The notes under the pieces are model-generated. The model saw only the letters and a program-made list of their open reading frames with translations. It made no database searches and was not told the origin of the DNA. Position numbers and translations under genes: made by a program. From Sphingomonas panacisoli (lineage in GTDB: Bacteria; Pseudomonadota; Alphaproteobacteria; Sphingomonadales; Sphingomonadaceae): DNA of 64,000 bases. The first letter of the stretch is position 1, and the number at the start of each line of letters is the position of its first letter. Positions 6,413 through 15,668 of this stretch are shown piece by piece. The DNA lies in assembly GCF_007859635.1 (NCBI RefSeq), contig NZ_CP042306.1, forward strand, positions 744,001 to 808,000, written 5' to 3'.

Positions 6413-9055
6413 CTAGCCCGCCTTGCGCAAGCCCCGGTTGGGGGCGGCGGCGTTCAGCCGTTCCAGGTTGAAATATTCGGCGAATTCCAGCCCCGCGCGG
6501 CCTTCTTTCGCCCAGCGCACCGTGGCCGGGAACATCTGGCCTTCGAGCAGTTCGATCATCACATCGAAGCCGACATGCTCGGTCGGGAATTCGATCCCGT
6601 CGATCATCGCGCCGGTCGACGAGATGTTGCGGATGCGGACCTCGCCCTGCGTGCTGCCGAGATCGAGCTGGGCAGAGCGAAGCATCGTCGAGCGCGGGCT
6701 GCGGCTGACCTTGTACCCCTTCGCGGTGACCACGCCGCCCGCGGTTTCCAGCTGGGCGATGACGTCCTCGCACCGCGCGGCCTTGCCGTAGACATAGCCC
6801 TGGATGTGGCTGCACCCTAGTTCGCGGATCAGCTCGACTTCGTCCTGATGCTCGACGCCCTCGGCCGTGGTTTCCATGTAGAGCGTGTTGGCTAGCGTCA
6901 CGATCGCCTTGATGATCGCGGCGTTGCGGTTGCCGGGGACGGCGGCGCCGCGCACGAAGCTCTGGTCGATCTTGATCTTGTCGAACGGCGCCTTCTTCAG
7001 ATAGCCGAGCGACGAATAGCCGGTGCCGAAATCATCGAGCGCGAGGCGCACGCCGATGCCCTTCAGCGACTTGAACATCTGCTCCGACGACGAGTCCTCG
7101 TTGAGGAACACGCCTTCGGTGATTTCTAGCTCGAGCCGTTGCGGGGCGAGTCCCGAATTCGCCAGCGCCGAGGTGACGATCGCGGGCAAGGCCGGGTTGG
7201 CGAACTGGATCGGCGACACGTTCACCGCGACGCGGACATGATGCGGCCAGGTCGCGGCTTCGCTGCACGCCGTCCGCAGCACCCATTCGCCGATCGATTC
7301 GATCAGTCCGGCTTCCTCGGCGATCGGAATGAATTCGGCGGGACTGATCGCGCCGCGCGTCGGATGGTCCCAGCGGATCAGCGCCTCGTACCCGACGATC
7401 CGCGCGCCCTCGGTCGAGACGACCGGCTGATAGGCGACGTAGAACTGGTCGGCGACGAGCGCGTGGCGAAGGTCGTCTTCCAGCTGCTTGCGAGTCTTGG
7501 CGCCCTCCAGCAATTCCTCGCGGAAGAAGCGATGGATGCCGCGCCCGTCGCCCTTCGCGGCGTACATCGCGATGTCGGCGTTGCGGATCAGCGTTTCGGA
7601 ATCGGTGCCGTTTTCCGGCGCGACGGCGATGCCGATCGACGCGCCGATCGAGATCGACGAGCCTTCGATGAAGTAAGGCTGCGACACCGCGTTGATGATC
7701 GTGGTGGCGAGTTCGCTCAGCCGCTCGCGATTGCCGATGCCGGGCAGGACGACCTTGAATTCGTCGCCGCCGAGCCGGCCGACCAGCCCCGCCTCGCCGA
7801 CCGCGCGCTGCAGCCGCTGCGCGACCTGCTTGAGCAGGATGTCGCCGACCTGGTGGCCGAGCGTATCGTTGACCGCCTTGAACCGGTCGAGGTCCAGCAG
7901 AAATAGCGCGGTCGTGCCCGGCGAGCCCGATTGCGGCGCCAGCGTCTTATCGAGCGTCGCGCGCATGCGCTGACGATTGGCGAGGCCGGTGAGCCCGTCG
8001 AACAGAGCGAGCCGGGTAATCTCGGCATCCGACCGGCGCTTTTCGGTCAGGTCGCGGCCCGACCCGACGAACCCCTGGAACCGGCCGAGATCGTCGAGCA
8101 TCGGGCGACCGGAGATCGACCACCAGCGGTCGCAATCCTCGACCGTCGCGGGGCAAACCGAATAATCGGAGAAAGAGGTGCGCGTCGACAGATGGAAATT
8201 GAGCGTGCGTTCGGTGTCGCCCGATCCGGTATCGATGCGGAACGTGTCGATCAGCCTTGCGCCCGTCGTGACCATGCCGAGCCGCGAGAGTTCGTTGCCG
8301 ACCTTCGCCGACAGATAGGTGAAATAGCCCTGGCGGTCGGTCTGCCAGAACCAGCCGTCGCCATGCTCCTCGACCTCGCGGACGAGTTGCCCGGCGAGGC
8401 GGCCGGCATTGCCGCTGGACGACCGCTGCTCGGTCGCCTTCTGGTCGTCGCGCGCCAGTCGCACGGTCGCGACGATCAGCGTGACGAACGCCAGCGCGGC
8501 GACCGCGGAGGGCAGGGCGATCCCGGCCTTGAACATCACCATCGCGCCAAGTGTCGCGGCATAAGCCAGCGTCGCGGCGCGAACGGGGTGGACGGCGATC
8601 GCGGTGATCGTGACCGCTGCGAACACGGCCACGAAGCCGGCGAGGTGGAACTGCGTGATCTGGACGCTGGCCAGCAAGGGCAGCAGCGACAGCAGCCCGG
8701 CGCCGATCCCCGCCGCGCTCAAGGTCAGCGTGCGAATCTGCGCCTGGGTCGGCCAGGTACGCGCGCGCGGCAGCTTGAGCTGGACCAACGCGCCGATCGA
8801 CATCAGCAGGATCAACCCGCCGCGTATCGCGACCTCGGTCAGAAGCTCCTGGTGGCCGACATAATAGAGGACCAGTGCGACGACCGCGGGCGCCAAGATC
8901 TGCGCGAACAGCACGAACGGCCAGATCGCGGATACTTCGGCCAGGCGCGCCAGACGGCTATCCGTGATCTCGGGCGCGGTATCGGCATTGAGGCCCAACG
9001 CCCCCCAGATCGAACGCGGTAATTCGGTCGTTTCGGAGCGGGCGCGGCTGAGCAT
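6413..9055 (-). CDS. Membrane PAS-GGDEF-EAL-PilZ cyclic-di-GMP protein
   Basis: An 880-residue protein combining c-di-GMP synthesis, degradation and sensing modules. About six transmembrane helices lie at residues 43-200, a PAS domain at about 225-345, GGDEF at about 350-515 (motif GGDEF at 429-433 intact), EAL at about 530-780 (EAL at 557-559 and DDFGTGYSS intact), and a C-terminal PilZ domain at about 790-870 with RSPR and NISSTG. Both catalytic signatures look functional, so it could act as cyclase or phosphodiesterase with PilZ feedback. It stands alone, so its output target is unknown. Confidence 0.93.
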   Translation of the reverse strand: MLSRARSETTELPRSIWGALGLNADTAPEITDSRLARLAEVSAIWPFVLFAQILAPAVVALVLYYVGHQELLTEVAIRGGLILLMSIGALVQLKLPRARTWPTQAQIRTLTLSAAGIGAGLLSLLPLLASVQITQFHLAGFVAVFAAVTITAIAVHPVRAATLAYAATLGAMVMFKAGIALPSAVAALAFVTLIVATVRLARDDQKATEQRSSSGNAGRLAGQLVREVEEHGDGWFWQTDRQGYFTYLSAKVGNELSRLGMVTTGARLIDTFRIDTGSGDTERTLNFHLSTRTSFSDYSVCPATVEDCDRWWSISGRPMLDDLGRFQGFVGSGRDLTEKRRSDAEITRLALFDGLTGLANRQRMRATLDKTLAPQSGSPGTTALFLLDLDRFKAVNDTLGHQVGDILLKQVAQRLQRAVGEAGLVGRLGGDEFKVVLPGIGNRERLSELATTIINAVSQPYFIEGSSISIGASIGIAVAPENGTDSETLIRNADIAMYAAKGDGRGIHRFFREELLEGAKTRKQLEDDLRHALVADQFYVAYQPVVSTEGARIVGYEALIRWDHPTRGAISPAEFIPIAEEAGLIESIGEWVLRTACSEAATWPHHVRVAVNVSPIQFANPALPAIVTSALANSGLAPQRLELEITEGVFLNEDSSSEQMFKSLKGIGVRLALDDFGTGYSSLGYLKKAPFDKIKIDQSFVRGAAVPGNRNAAIIKAIVTLANTLYMETTAEGVEHQDEVELIRELGCSHIQGYVYGKAARCEDVIAQLETAGGVVTAKGYKVSRSPRSTMLRSAQLDLGSTQGEVRIRNISSTGAMIDGIEFPTEHVGFDVMIELLEGQMFPATVRWAKEGRAGLEFAEYFNLERLNAAAPNRGLRKAG

Positions 9056-9138
9056 GGCCTCGCCTTTACGGGCAAGATATTAGGAAGTGCTTGCCGCCGA
9101 CAATTAATTTATCCCGATCAAGCCACCGCGAAACGGAG

Positions 9139-9792
9139 ATGCCTGTGACGCTCGCTCTATATGCCCATCCGCTATCAAGTTATTGTCACAAGGCGGAAAT
9201 GGCGTTGTATGAAAACGACACGCCGTTCGATTTGAAGATGCTCGACGGCAGCGAGCCGGTGTGGAGCGAATTCACGAAATTGTGGCCGATCGGCAAGTTT
9301 CCGGTGCTGACCGACGGAGATCGATTGATCACCGAAGCGACGATCATCATCGAGTATCTCGATGTGCACTACCCCGGCGCGACTCGGTTCATCCCCGACG
9401 ATCGCGACGCCGCGATCGAAGTGCGCCAGCTCGACCGCTTCTTCGACAATTACATCAACACGCCGCAGCAGCGGATCGTCGCGATCGCGATCGAGCGCGA
9501 TCTGGGCGACGAGGCGAAGTTCCGCGGCCAGCTGGAGACGGCGTACCAGGTGCTCGATCGCTGGATGGACGGACGCGAATGGGCGGCGGGCGGGGCGTTC
9601 AGCCTGGCCGACTGTGCCGCGGCGCCCGCATTGCTCTACGCGGACTGGACCCACGCCATTCCAAAGGGGCACAAGAACGTCTGGGCGTACCGCGACCGCC
9701 TGCTCGCCCGGCCGAGCTACGCGCGGGCGCTCGACGAGGCGCGGCCGTATCGCCACATGTTCCCTCTTGGAGCGCCCACCGACCGCGACTAA
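9139..9792 (+). CDS. Glutathione S-transferase family protein
   Basis: A 217-residue GST-like protein. The N-terminal thioredoxin-fold half contains YAHPLSSYCHKAEMALYE, PIGKFPVL with the cis-proline, and TEAT for glutathione gamma-Glu binding. The helical C-terminal half contains the conserved SLADCAAAP motif. The start at 9139 follows CGGAG; the open frame starts earlier but has no better site. It lies 9 bp upstream of the fumarase start and may be co-transcribed. Substrate is unknown. Confidence 0.9.
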   Translation: MPVTLALYAHPLSSYCHKAEMALYENDTPFDLKMLDGSEPVWSEFTKLWPIGKFPVLTDGDRLITEATIIIEYLDVHYPGATRFIPDDRDAAIEVRQLDRFFDNYINTPQQRIVAIAIERDLGDEAKFRGQLETAYQVLDRWMDGREWAAGGAFSLADCAAAPALLYADWTHAIPKGHKNVWAYRDRLLARPSYARALDEARPYRHMFPLGAPTDRD

Positions 9793-9801
9793 TTGGCGCG
9801 C

Positions 9802-11319
9802 ATGACCACGACCATCCGCACCGCCGATCTGATCGAGAGCGTCGCCGACGCGCTGCAGTTCATCAGCTACTTCCACCCGATGGACTACATCCATGCGCTC
9901 GGCGAGGCGTACGAGGCGGAGCAGGGCCCGGCAGCAAAGGACGCGATCGCGCAGATCCTGACCAACAGCCGCATGTGCGCGGAGGGGCATCGCCCGATCT
10001 GTCAGGACACCGGGATCGTCAACGTGTTCGTCGAGTGGGGCATGGACTGCCGGCTCGACGATATCAGCCGCAGCTTGCAGGACGTGGTCGATGAGGGCGT
10101 GCGGCGCGCGTACCTCAACCCCGAGAACAAGCTGCGCGCGTCGGTGCTCGAGGATCCCGCCTTCACGCGGCGCAACACCAAGGACAACACACCCTGCGTG
10201 CTGCACGTCGATATGGTGCCGGGCAACAAGGTGTCGGTCGATGTGGCGGCGAAGGGCGGCGGCAGCGAGAACAAGTCCAAGTTCAAGATGATGAACCCGT
10301 CCGACAGTATCGTCGATTGGGTGATCGAGATGCTGCCGCAGATGGGCGCCGGCTGGTGTCCGCCGGGGATGCTCGGGATCGGGATCGGCGGGACGGCGGA
10401 GCATTGCGTACTGCTGGCGAAGCAGGCGCTGATGGAGCCGATCGACATGGGGCCGCTCAAGGCGCGCGGGCCGAAGAACGATATCGAGGCCTTGCGCATC
10501 GAGATTTTCGACAAGGTCAATGCGCTCGGCATCGGCGCGCAGGGGCTGGGCGGGCTCTCCACGATCCTCGACGTTAAGATCAAGGACGCGCCGTGCCATG
10601 CCGCGGGCAAGCCGGTCGCGATGATCCCGAACTGCGCCGCGACGCGCCACGCGCATTTCACGCTCGATGGATCGGGGCCTAGCTATCTGCCCGGGCCCAA
10701 GCTGGACGAGTGGCCAAAGGTCGATTGGCAGCCCGACAGCGCGGCGATCCGCGTCGATCTCGACACGCTGACGCCGGAAATGGTGCAGGGCTGGAAGCAG
10801 GGCGACCGCCTGCTGCTCAACGGCAAGATGCTGACCGGCCGCGACGCCGCGCACAAGCGCATCGCCGACATGCTGGCGGCGGGCGAGGAGCTGCCCGTCA
10901 GCTTCAAGGGCCGCGTGATCTATTATGTCGGCCCGGTCGATCCGGTCGGCGAGGAAGTCGTCGGCCCGGCCGGCCCTACCACCGCGACGCGGATGGACAA
11001 GTTCATGCGCATGATGCTCGACCAGGGCTTGCTCGCGTGCGTCGGCAAGGCCGAGCGCGGGCCGGCGGCGACCGAGGCGATCAAGGACGCCAAGTCGGCC
11101 TATCTGATGGCGGTCGGCGGCGCGGCGTACCTCGTCGCGCGGGCGATCAAGGGCAGCAGGGTCGTCGGGTTCGAGGATCTCGGCATGGAAGCGATCTACG
11201 AGTTCGAGGTGCAGGATTTCCCGGTGACGGTCGCGGTCGACAGCGAGGGTCACAACGTCCACCAATTGGCGCCGCTCGTGTGGAAGGAAAAGATCGCGCG
11301 GGAGAAGCTGCTGGCGTAG
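9802..11319 (+). CDS. fumA: Class I fumarate hydratase (iron-sulfur)
   Basis: A 505-residue [4Fe-4S] fumarase interconverting fumarate and malate in the TCA cycle. The N-terminal alpha part includes GHRPICQDTGIVNVFVEWG with a cluster cysteine and KGGGSENKSKF; the C-terminal beta part includes GPTTATRMDKFM and KAERGPAATEAI. Length fits the single-chain fumarases. ATG 9802 is preferred to the in-frame TTG at 9793, which directly follows the GST stop. The stop is followed at once by the left inverted repeat of the DUF559 element. Confidence 0.95.
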   Translation: MTTTIRTADLIESVADALQFISYFHPMDYIHALGEAYEAEQGPAAKDAIAQILTNSRMCAEGHRPICQDTGIVNVFVEWGMDCRLDDISRSLQDVVDEGVRRAYLNPENKLRASVLEDPAFTRRNTKDNTPCVLHVDMVPGNKVSVDVAAKGGGSENKSKFKMMNPSDSIVDWVIEMLPQMGAGWCPPGMLGIGIGGTAEHCVLLAKQALMEPIDMGPLKARGPKNDIEALRIEIFDKVNALGIGAQGLGGLSTILDVKIKDAPCHAAGKPVAMIPNCAATRHAHFTLDGSGPSYLPGPKLDEWPKVDWQPDSAAIRVDLDTLTPEMVQGWKQGDRLLLNGKMLTGRDAAHKRIADMLAAGEELPVSFKGRVIYYVGPVDPVGEEVVGPAGPTTATRMDKFMRMMLDQGLLACVGKAERGPAATEAIKDAKSAYLMAVGGAAYLVARAIKGSRVVGFEDLGMEAIYEFEVQDFPVTVAVDSEGHNVHQLAPLVWKEKIAREKLLA

Positions 11320-11320
11320 T

Positions 11321-11373
11321 TTCCTCCCCATCGCAGATGGGGAGGGGGACCACGCGCAGCGTGGTGGAGGGGG
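11321..11373. repeat. Left inverted repeat of the DUF559 element
   Basis: Two consecutive hairpins, CCTCCCCA..TGGGGAGG then CCACGC/GCGTGG, ending in GGAGGGGG. Its reverse complement matches 11723-11774 closely apart from the variable loop bases. It begins 2 bases after the fumarase stop codon. Confidence 0.85.
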
Positions 11374-11375
11374 AA

Positions 11376-11777
11376 ATGCCACCGCCAAGAAAGACGGTAG
11401 AACGCGCGAGAAAATTGCGGCGCGAGATGACGCTGCCGGAGGTGAAACTGTGGCAATGGCTGCGCGGGTCGCCATCCGGGTTTCGGTTTCGACGGCAGCA
11501 TCCGATCGGTCATTTCTCGCTCGATTTCTATTTTGCTGCGGGCAAGCTGGCCATCGAGGTTGACGGTGAGGCGCATAGCCGCGGATCGCAGCCGGAGCGG
11601 GACGCGATCCGCGATACTTGGCTGGCGGAGCGCGGTGTGCGGACTCTGCGGATACGCGCGACCGATGTGCTCAATGAGTTCGATGCCGTGACGCGGCTGA
11701 TCTTGGCCGAGTGCGTCGCTATTCCCCTCCACCAGCCTGCGGCTGGTCCCCCTCCCCAGCTAGCTGGGGAGGAATGA
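11376..11777 (+). CDS. DUF559 endonuclease-like protein (Vsr/very-short-patch fold)
   Basis: A 133-residue protein of the DUF559 family, related to Vsr and restriction endonuclease-like folds. The pattern ARKLRREMTLPEVKLWQWLR, then GFRFRRQHPIGHFSLDFYF and KLAIEVDGEAHS gives the expected D-x(n)-E-x-D/H catalytic arrangement (Asp of LDF, Glu and Asp of EVDGEAH). The ATG follows GGAGGGGG in the left repeat, and the last 17 or so codons are encoded by the right repeat, so the gene and its repeats form one unit. The stop overlaps the next gene's start. Function is unproven. Confidence 0.85.
   Translation: MPPPRKTVERARKLRREMTLPEVKLWQWLRGSPSGFRFRRQHPIGHFSLDFYFAAGKLAIEVDGEAHSRGSQPERDAIRDTWLAERGVRTLRIRATDVLNEFDAVTRLILAECVAIPLHQPAAGPPPQLAGEE
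11723..11774. repeat. Right inverted repeat of the DUF559 element
   Basis: Inverted copy of 11321-11373 with the same double-hairpin layout but different loop bases (CCAGCC..GGCTGG and CCCCAGCTAGCTGGGG). It encodes the C-terminus of the DUF559 protein and supplies the GGGGAGGA ribosome site for the next gene. Confidence 0.85.
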
Positions 11778-12253
11778 TGCTCCGCCGCGTCGTCCTCCAC
11801 TCGCCGCTCGATCCCGTCGCGATCGCGACCCGCCTTCGCGACACGCTCGGCGGGCGGAAGGACAAGCCGAAGAAGGGCGTCACGGGTCAAGGCGACGAGC
11901 AGACGATGATGCTGTTCGTCTATCGCGGCTATGGCGAGGCGACGGGGACGCGGTTCGATGCGGTGATGCACCCCGACGACGGCGGCGGGACGCGGATCGA
12001 GGGGCGGTTCGGGCTCGCGCGCGGGATGGCATGCGGGTTGATCCTGTGGTGCGGATTCCTGTCGATCTTCCTGTTCACCGGCATCGCGATCTGCGCGAAC
12101 GGCGGGGCGTGGGAAGTCGGGGTGCCGTTCGTCGCGATCTCGTCGCTGATGATGATCGTGCCGGTCGGCTTGTGGTGGTTCGGGACGCGCTATAGCGCCG
12201 ACGACGAAGCGGCGATCCGACAATTCCTGGCGGACACGGTGCAGGCGCTGTAA
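11774..12253 (+). CDS. Hypothetical membrane protein
   Basis: A 159-residue protein I do not recognise. An N-terminal soluble region of about 85 residues contains GRKDKPKKG and the stretch MMLFVYRGYG, followed by two transmembrane helices (about residues 94-115 and 122-138) and a short acidic tail ending FLADTVQAL. Its start (adjacent ATGs at 11774 and 11777) overlaps the DUF559 stop, and its ribosome site comes from the right repeat, so this gene may originally have had its own promoter before the element inserted. Confidence 0.6.
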   Translation: MMLRRVVLHSPLDPVAIATRLRDTLGGRKDKPKKGVTGQGDEQTMMLFVYRGYGEATGTRFDAVMHPDDGGGTRIEGRFGLARGMACGLILWCGFLSIFLFTGIAICANGGAWEVGVPFVAISSLMMIVPVGLWWFGTRYSADDEAAIRQFLADTVQAL

Positions 12254-12330
12254 TGGCGACGGACGATCGCTAATCAGACTTTAACCGCTTCTGCGTAACG
12301 CTTTCCCCCTTGTTTTACAGGGGGTTTGAT

Positions 12331-13713
12331 TTGGACATCGCGCAGACCGTCCAGACCGCGGCGCGGATGTCGGGCGATCTCGGCATTCGGACGCTCGATC
12401 TGCAGGCGGACATCAGCGAACTCGCGCGGCGCGTGACCGACCAGGCGACGACGATCGAGACGATCGGCGGCGACGCGGTGCGGCTGGCCGAGAATGGCGA
12501 GAGCATCGCCACGGCCGCGCAGGAAGCGCGTTCCAGCGCCGGCGCCGCGCGCGCGGTGATCGACGATTCGAGCCGCCAGCTGTCGGGCGCGACCGCCAAC
12601 GTCGTCGAACTGATCGACCAGGTCAGCCATATTCACGCCGCGCTCGGCGGGTTCAACGAAGCGCTCGAGACCGTGGCGCACGTCACCAGCGTCATCAGCG
12701 GAATCGCCAGTCAGACCAACCTGCTCGCGCTCAACGCGACGATCGAGGCGGCGCGCGCGGGGGATGCCGGCCGCGGCTTTGCCGTGGTCGCCAGCGAAGT
12801 GAAGAAACTCGCCAACGAAACCGCGACCGCGACGCAGAAGATCGAACAATCGATCCGCGCGCTGACCGGTGAAGCATCGGGCATGCTCGATCGCGTCGCG
12901 CACGGCGTGGAGAAGGCGCAGTCGGCGCACGACGGCACGCGCGATATCGAGGCACTGGTCGGCCGTCTGTCGACGCTGATGCGCGGCCTGTCGGACAATA
13001 GCGAGGCGGTGGCCGATTCGATCGGGTACATGGTCGAATCGGTCGGCAATATCCGCACCGGACTGGGCAGCCTGGCGCATCATTCGACCGGCAACGCCGA
13101 TGGCTTGCAACGCCTGTCGACCCGCCTGACCAGCGTCAGCGACGACACCAACACGCTGCTGCAATATTTCGCGCAAAGCGGCGTGGAGATCGCCGATTCG
13201 CCCTATATCCGCTTCGGCCTCGACACGGCGAAATCGGTCGCCGAACGGCTCGAGGCAGCGCTCGCCTCGGGCGAGATCACCGCGGCGGATCTGTTCAGCG
13301 AGGATTACGCACAGATCCCGGGGAGCAGTCCGGCGCAATACACTCACCCGGTCCAGCGCTTCATCATCCCGACCGCCCGCACGCATCAGGAAGCCGCGCG
13401 TAACTACAAAGGCTTCTTCGGGATGACCTTCACCGACCGCAACGGCTATGGCGCGGTCGCGATGCCCGAACGCGCGCACCCGCAGCGGCCGGGCGACGAC
13501 GAATGGAACGCCGAACATTCGCGCCAGGGCCTGATCTTCGATTTTCCCGAGACGCAGGAACAGTGCAAGATCACCGATCCGTTCTGCCTCAAGGCCTATC
13601 GCCGCGCGACAGCGTCGGGTGGGGTGTTGCTGCTCAAGCAAGTCATCGCGTCGATCGCGGTGCAGGGGCGGCATTGGGGCATCCTGCAATTCGCGTACGA
13701 GGATCAGGGGTAA
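12331..13713 (+). CDS. Soluble methyl-accepting chemotaxis protein
   Basis: A 460-residue chemoreceptor without transmembrane segments. The first 290 or so residues form the coiled signalling hairpin; the tip is recognisable as [18 protein letters not shown] followed by [15 protein letters not shown]. The C-terminal 160 residues form a separate domain that carries the likely sensor ([25 protein letters not shown], and two Cys in [10 protein letters not shown]). TTG at 12331 is the start: AGGGGG lies 6 bases upstream, better than for the TTG at 12310. No chemotaxis genes are adjacent, so partners lie elsewhere. Confidence 0.9.
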   Translation: MDIAQTVQTAARMSGDLGIRTLDLQADISELARRVTDQATTIETIGGDAVRLAENGESIATAAQEARSSAGAARAVIDDSSRQLSGATANVVELIDQVSHIHAALGGFNEALETVAHVTSVISGIASQTNLLALNATIEAARAGDAGRGFAVVASEVKKLANETATATQKIEQSIRALTGEASGMLDRVAHGVEKAQSAHDGTRDIEALVGRLSTLMRGLSDNSEAVADSIGYMVESVGNIRTGLGSLAHHSTGNADGLQRLSTRLTSVSDDTNTLLQYFAQSGVEIADSPYIRFGLDTAKSVAERLEAALASGEITAADLFSEDYAQIPGSSPAQYTHPVQRFIIPTARTHQEAARNYKGFFGMTFTDRNGYGAVAMPERAHPQRPGDDEWNAEHSRQGLIFDFPETQEQCKITDPFCLKAYRRATASGGVLLLKQVIASIAVQGRHWGILQFAYEDQG

Positions 13714-13734
13714 GGCACTTTTCCGACGAAAACT

Positions 13735-13816
13735 GTGCTCCTGCGAAAGCAGGAGCCTAGGGTGCCACGCAACTCGCTCGCGATATCGCCCTGGGCTCCT
13801 GCTTTCGCAGGAGCAC
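13735..13816. repeat. Inverted pair of 28-bp palindromic repeats
   Basis: Units 13735-13762 and 13789-13816 are inverted copies differing at one position. Each contains a short internal hairpin with core CTCCTGCGAAAGCAGGAG. The pair lies between the chemoreceptor gene and the MBL-fold gene, as expected for a REP-like intergenic element, and may also end transcription. Confidence 0.85.
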
Positions 13817-13860
13817 GGAACGCATCTTGAACCGTTCCGCCCGCTGTGGGACGGGCGGGC

Positions 13861-15025
13861 ATGGGCAAGGTTTTCAGGTGGATCGGCGCGGCCCTGTTGT
13901 GGATCGCCATCCTTTCATGCCTGACGCTGACGATCGTTCCGCATTTTCTCGACGCTCGATATTATCGCGGTCCCGCCAGCGATCATTTCGACGGCGAGCA
14001 TTTCCGCAATCCCGACGGTAGCGATGAGGTCTTCACGCCGACCAACGGCTTCGCGACGATCGCGCGCTACCTACTGGGCAATGACGATCGACCGCTTTGG
14101 CCCGCCCGCGTCGCAATCACGCCGACAAAGCCGCCCGCGCGGGTCAATGGCCAGCGGATGCTGGTGACCTGGGTGGGCCATTCGAGCGTACTGGTGCAGA
14201 CGCAAGGCATCAACATCCTGACCGACCCGGTGTGGAGCAGGAGCGCGGGGCCGTTGGGGTTCGGCCCGACGCGCGTCGCCGATCCGGGGATCCGGTTCGA
14301 GGACTTGCCGAAGATCGACCTCGTCCTCGTCAGCCACGACCATTACGATCACATGGACCTGGCCACGCTCAAGCGACTGTGGGATCGCGACAAGCCGACG
14401 ATCGTAACGTCGCTCGGCAACGACAGCGTGATCGGTCAAGCAAGCGTGCCGGCGACCGCGCGCGATTGGGGCGGGCGGGTTCCGGTGCGACCGGGTGTCG
14501 AAGTCATCGTCAACCGCGGCCACCATTGGGACAGCCGCTGGTTCACCGACCGTAACCGTGCCTTGTGGTCGAGTTTCGTCGTCACGCTGCCGAGCGGCGG
14601 CAATCTGTTCTTCGCAGGCGATACCGGGGCGGGCGATCTCGGCTGGGCGGACACGGCGCGCAGCTATGGACCGATCCGGCTGGCGCTGATCCCGATCGGC
14701 GCGTTCCGCTTCAGCGCCGGGCAGATGGCGGCGGGGGAGTCATATCGGCCCGGTCGATGCGGTCGAGGTGTACCGCCGGCTCGGTGCGGCGCGCGCGATC
14801 GGCGTGCATTGGGGGACGTTCCGGCTATCGTACGAAGCCTGGGACACGCCGCCCAGGATGCTTGCCGCGGCGGAGCGTTGTGCTGGTCTGCGCGGGTTTG
14901 GTACCGAACCGATCGGCCGGACGGTCGAGGTACCGGTCTATGCGGCGGCGCCTGCGCGCCCTGCAATGTCACGCGATGCGCTGCTCGAATGCCTGAATAC
15001 GCCGGCGGTGAAGGCGTTGCGCTGA
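13861..15025 (+). pseudogene. NAPE-PLD-like MBL-fold hydrolase, interrupted by a frameshift
   Basis: Metallo-beta-lactamase-fold phosphodiesterase/hydrolase of the NAPE-PLD/UlaG type. The first frame begins with a membrane anchor (about residues 8-27) and continues through TWVGHSSVLVQ, the metal motif SHDHYDHMD, HHWDSRW and FAGDTGAG. After QMAAG the frame is lost, while another frame resumes SHIGPVDAVEVYRRLG and IGVHWGTF through the stop at 15025. Removing one G from the five-G run at 14733-14737 restores a single ORF of about 387 residues. Either a real disrupted gene or a one-base sequence error; without correction the frame ends aberrantly at 15048. Confidence 0.8.
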
Positions 15026-15035
15026 CGCTTTCAAG

Positions 15036-15116
15036 CCGTTCGTGCTGAGCTTGTCGAAGCACGTGTTGCAATTGCAGTCCTTCGCGAGCGCACTTCGACA
15101 AGCTCAGTGCGAACGG
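15036..15116. repeat. Inverted repeat pair of the GAGCTTGTCGAAG type
   Basis: Units 15036-15063 and 15088-15116 are inverted copies sharing CCGTTCG and the core CTGAGCTTGTCGAAG with compensating loop changes. It lies just after the frameshifted MBL gene and can fold into a long hairpin. Such sequences are widespread intergenic repeats in sphingomonads. Confidence 0.85.
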
Positions 15117-15181
15117 AACAATAGTGCAGCCGCTTGAGCGCAGCCGCCTAGGTGCTATGACAAGGGCTTAGGGGGAGGGGC

Positions 15182-15637
15182 ATGCCCGCACAACCGGCGC
15201 CGCGGCGCTACGAGACGAGCATCGACCGGGTCGGGCTGGCGATCGGCGCGGGCGGGCTGATGGGCGGCGCGATCGGCGTCCTGCTGATGGTGTTCGCCGG
15301 CACGCACAATGTCGGGGCGCTGCTCGGCGCGTTGCTGATCGGATCGGTGATGACCGCGCTGTCGATCACCGCGCTGGCGGCGATCCCCTGGGCATTGCTC
15401 CACGCTAGCGGGCGCCGCGGACCGCTGGCGGCCGCCGCATTGGGGGCGGTGATCGGGTTCGTGCTGTTCTTGGGCGGCCAGACCTATGGCTATGGCCTTT
15501 TCACGATGCCGGCGATGGATGCGCGCACGTTGCTCTACCGCTGGGCGAGCGGGTTTCTCACCAGCCTGATCATGGCCGCAATGGCCGCCGGCGTCGCGGT
15601 GGCGATGTGGCGAGTGGCGTACCGGAAGGTCGGTTGA
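15182..15637 (+). CDS. Hypothetical four-helix membrane protein
   Basis: A 151-residue protein with four predicted transmembrane helices (about residues 17-40, 44-71, 80-102 and 120-145) and a short positively charged N-terminus. I do not recognise a family. GGGAGGGG lies 4-10 bases before the ATG. No operon partner is evident; the next gene is convergent. Confidence 0.65.
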   Translation: MPAQPAPRRYETSIDRVGLAIGAGGLMGGAIGVLLMVFAGTHNVGALLGALLIGSVMTALSITALAAIPWALLHASGRRGPLAAAALGAVIGFVLFLGGQTYGYGLFTMPAMDARTLLYRWASGFLTSLIMAAMAAGVAVAMWRVAYRKVG

Positions 15638-15668
15638 AACCGTCCGGTCGAGCCCCCCGCCACCGAAC

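Noticed and set aside
9175..11475. A 766-codon open frame antisense to the GST and fumarase genes
   Set aside because: It is the shadow of the fumarase gene in a GC-rich genome: composition is Arg/His/Asp-rich with no domain features, no ribosome site, and the sense frame is a clear enzyme.
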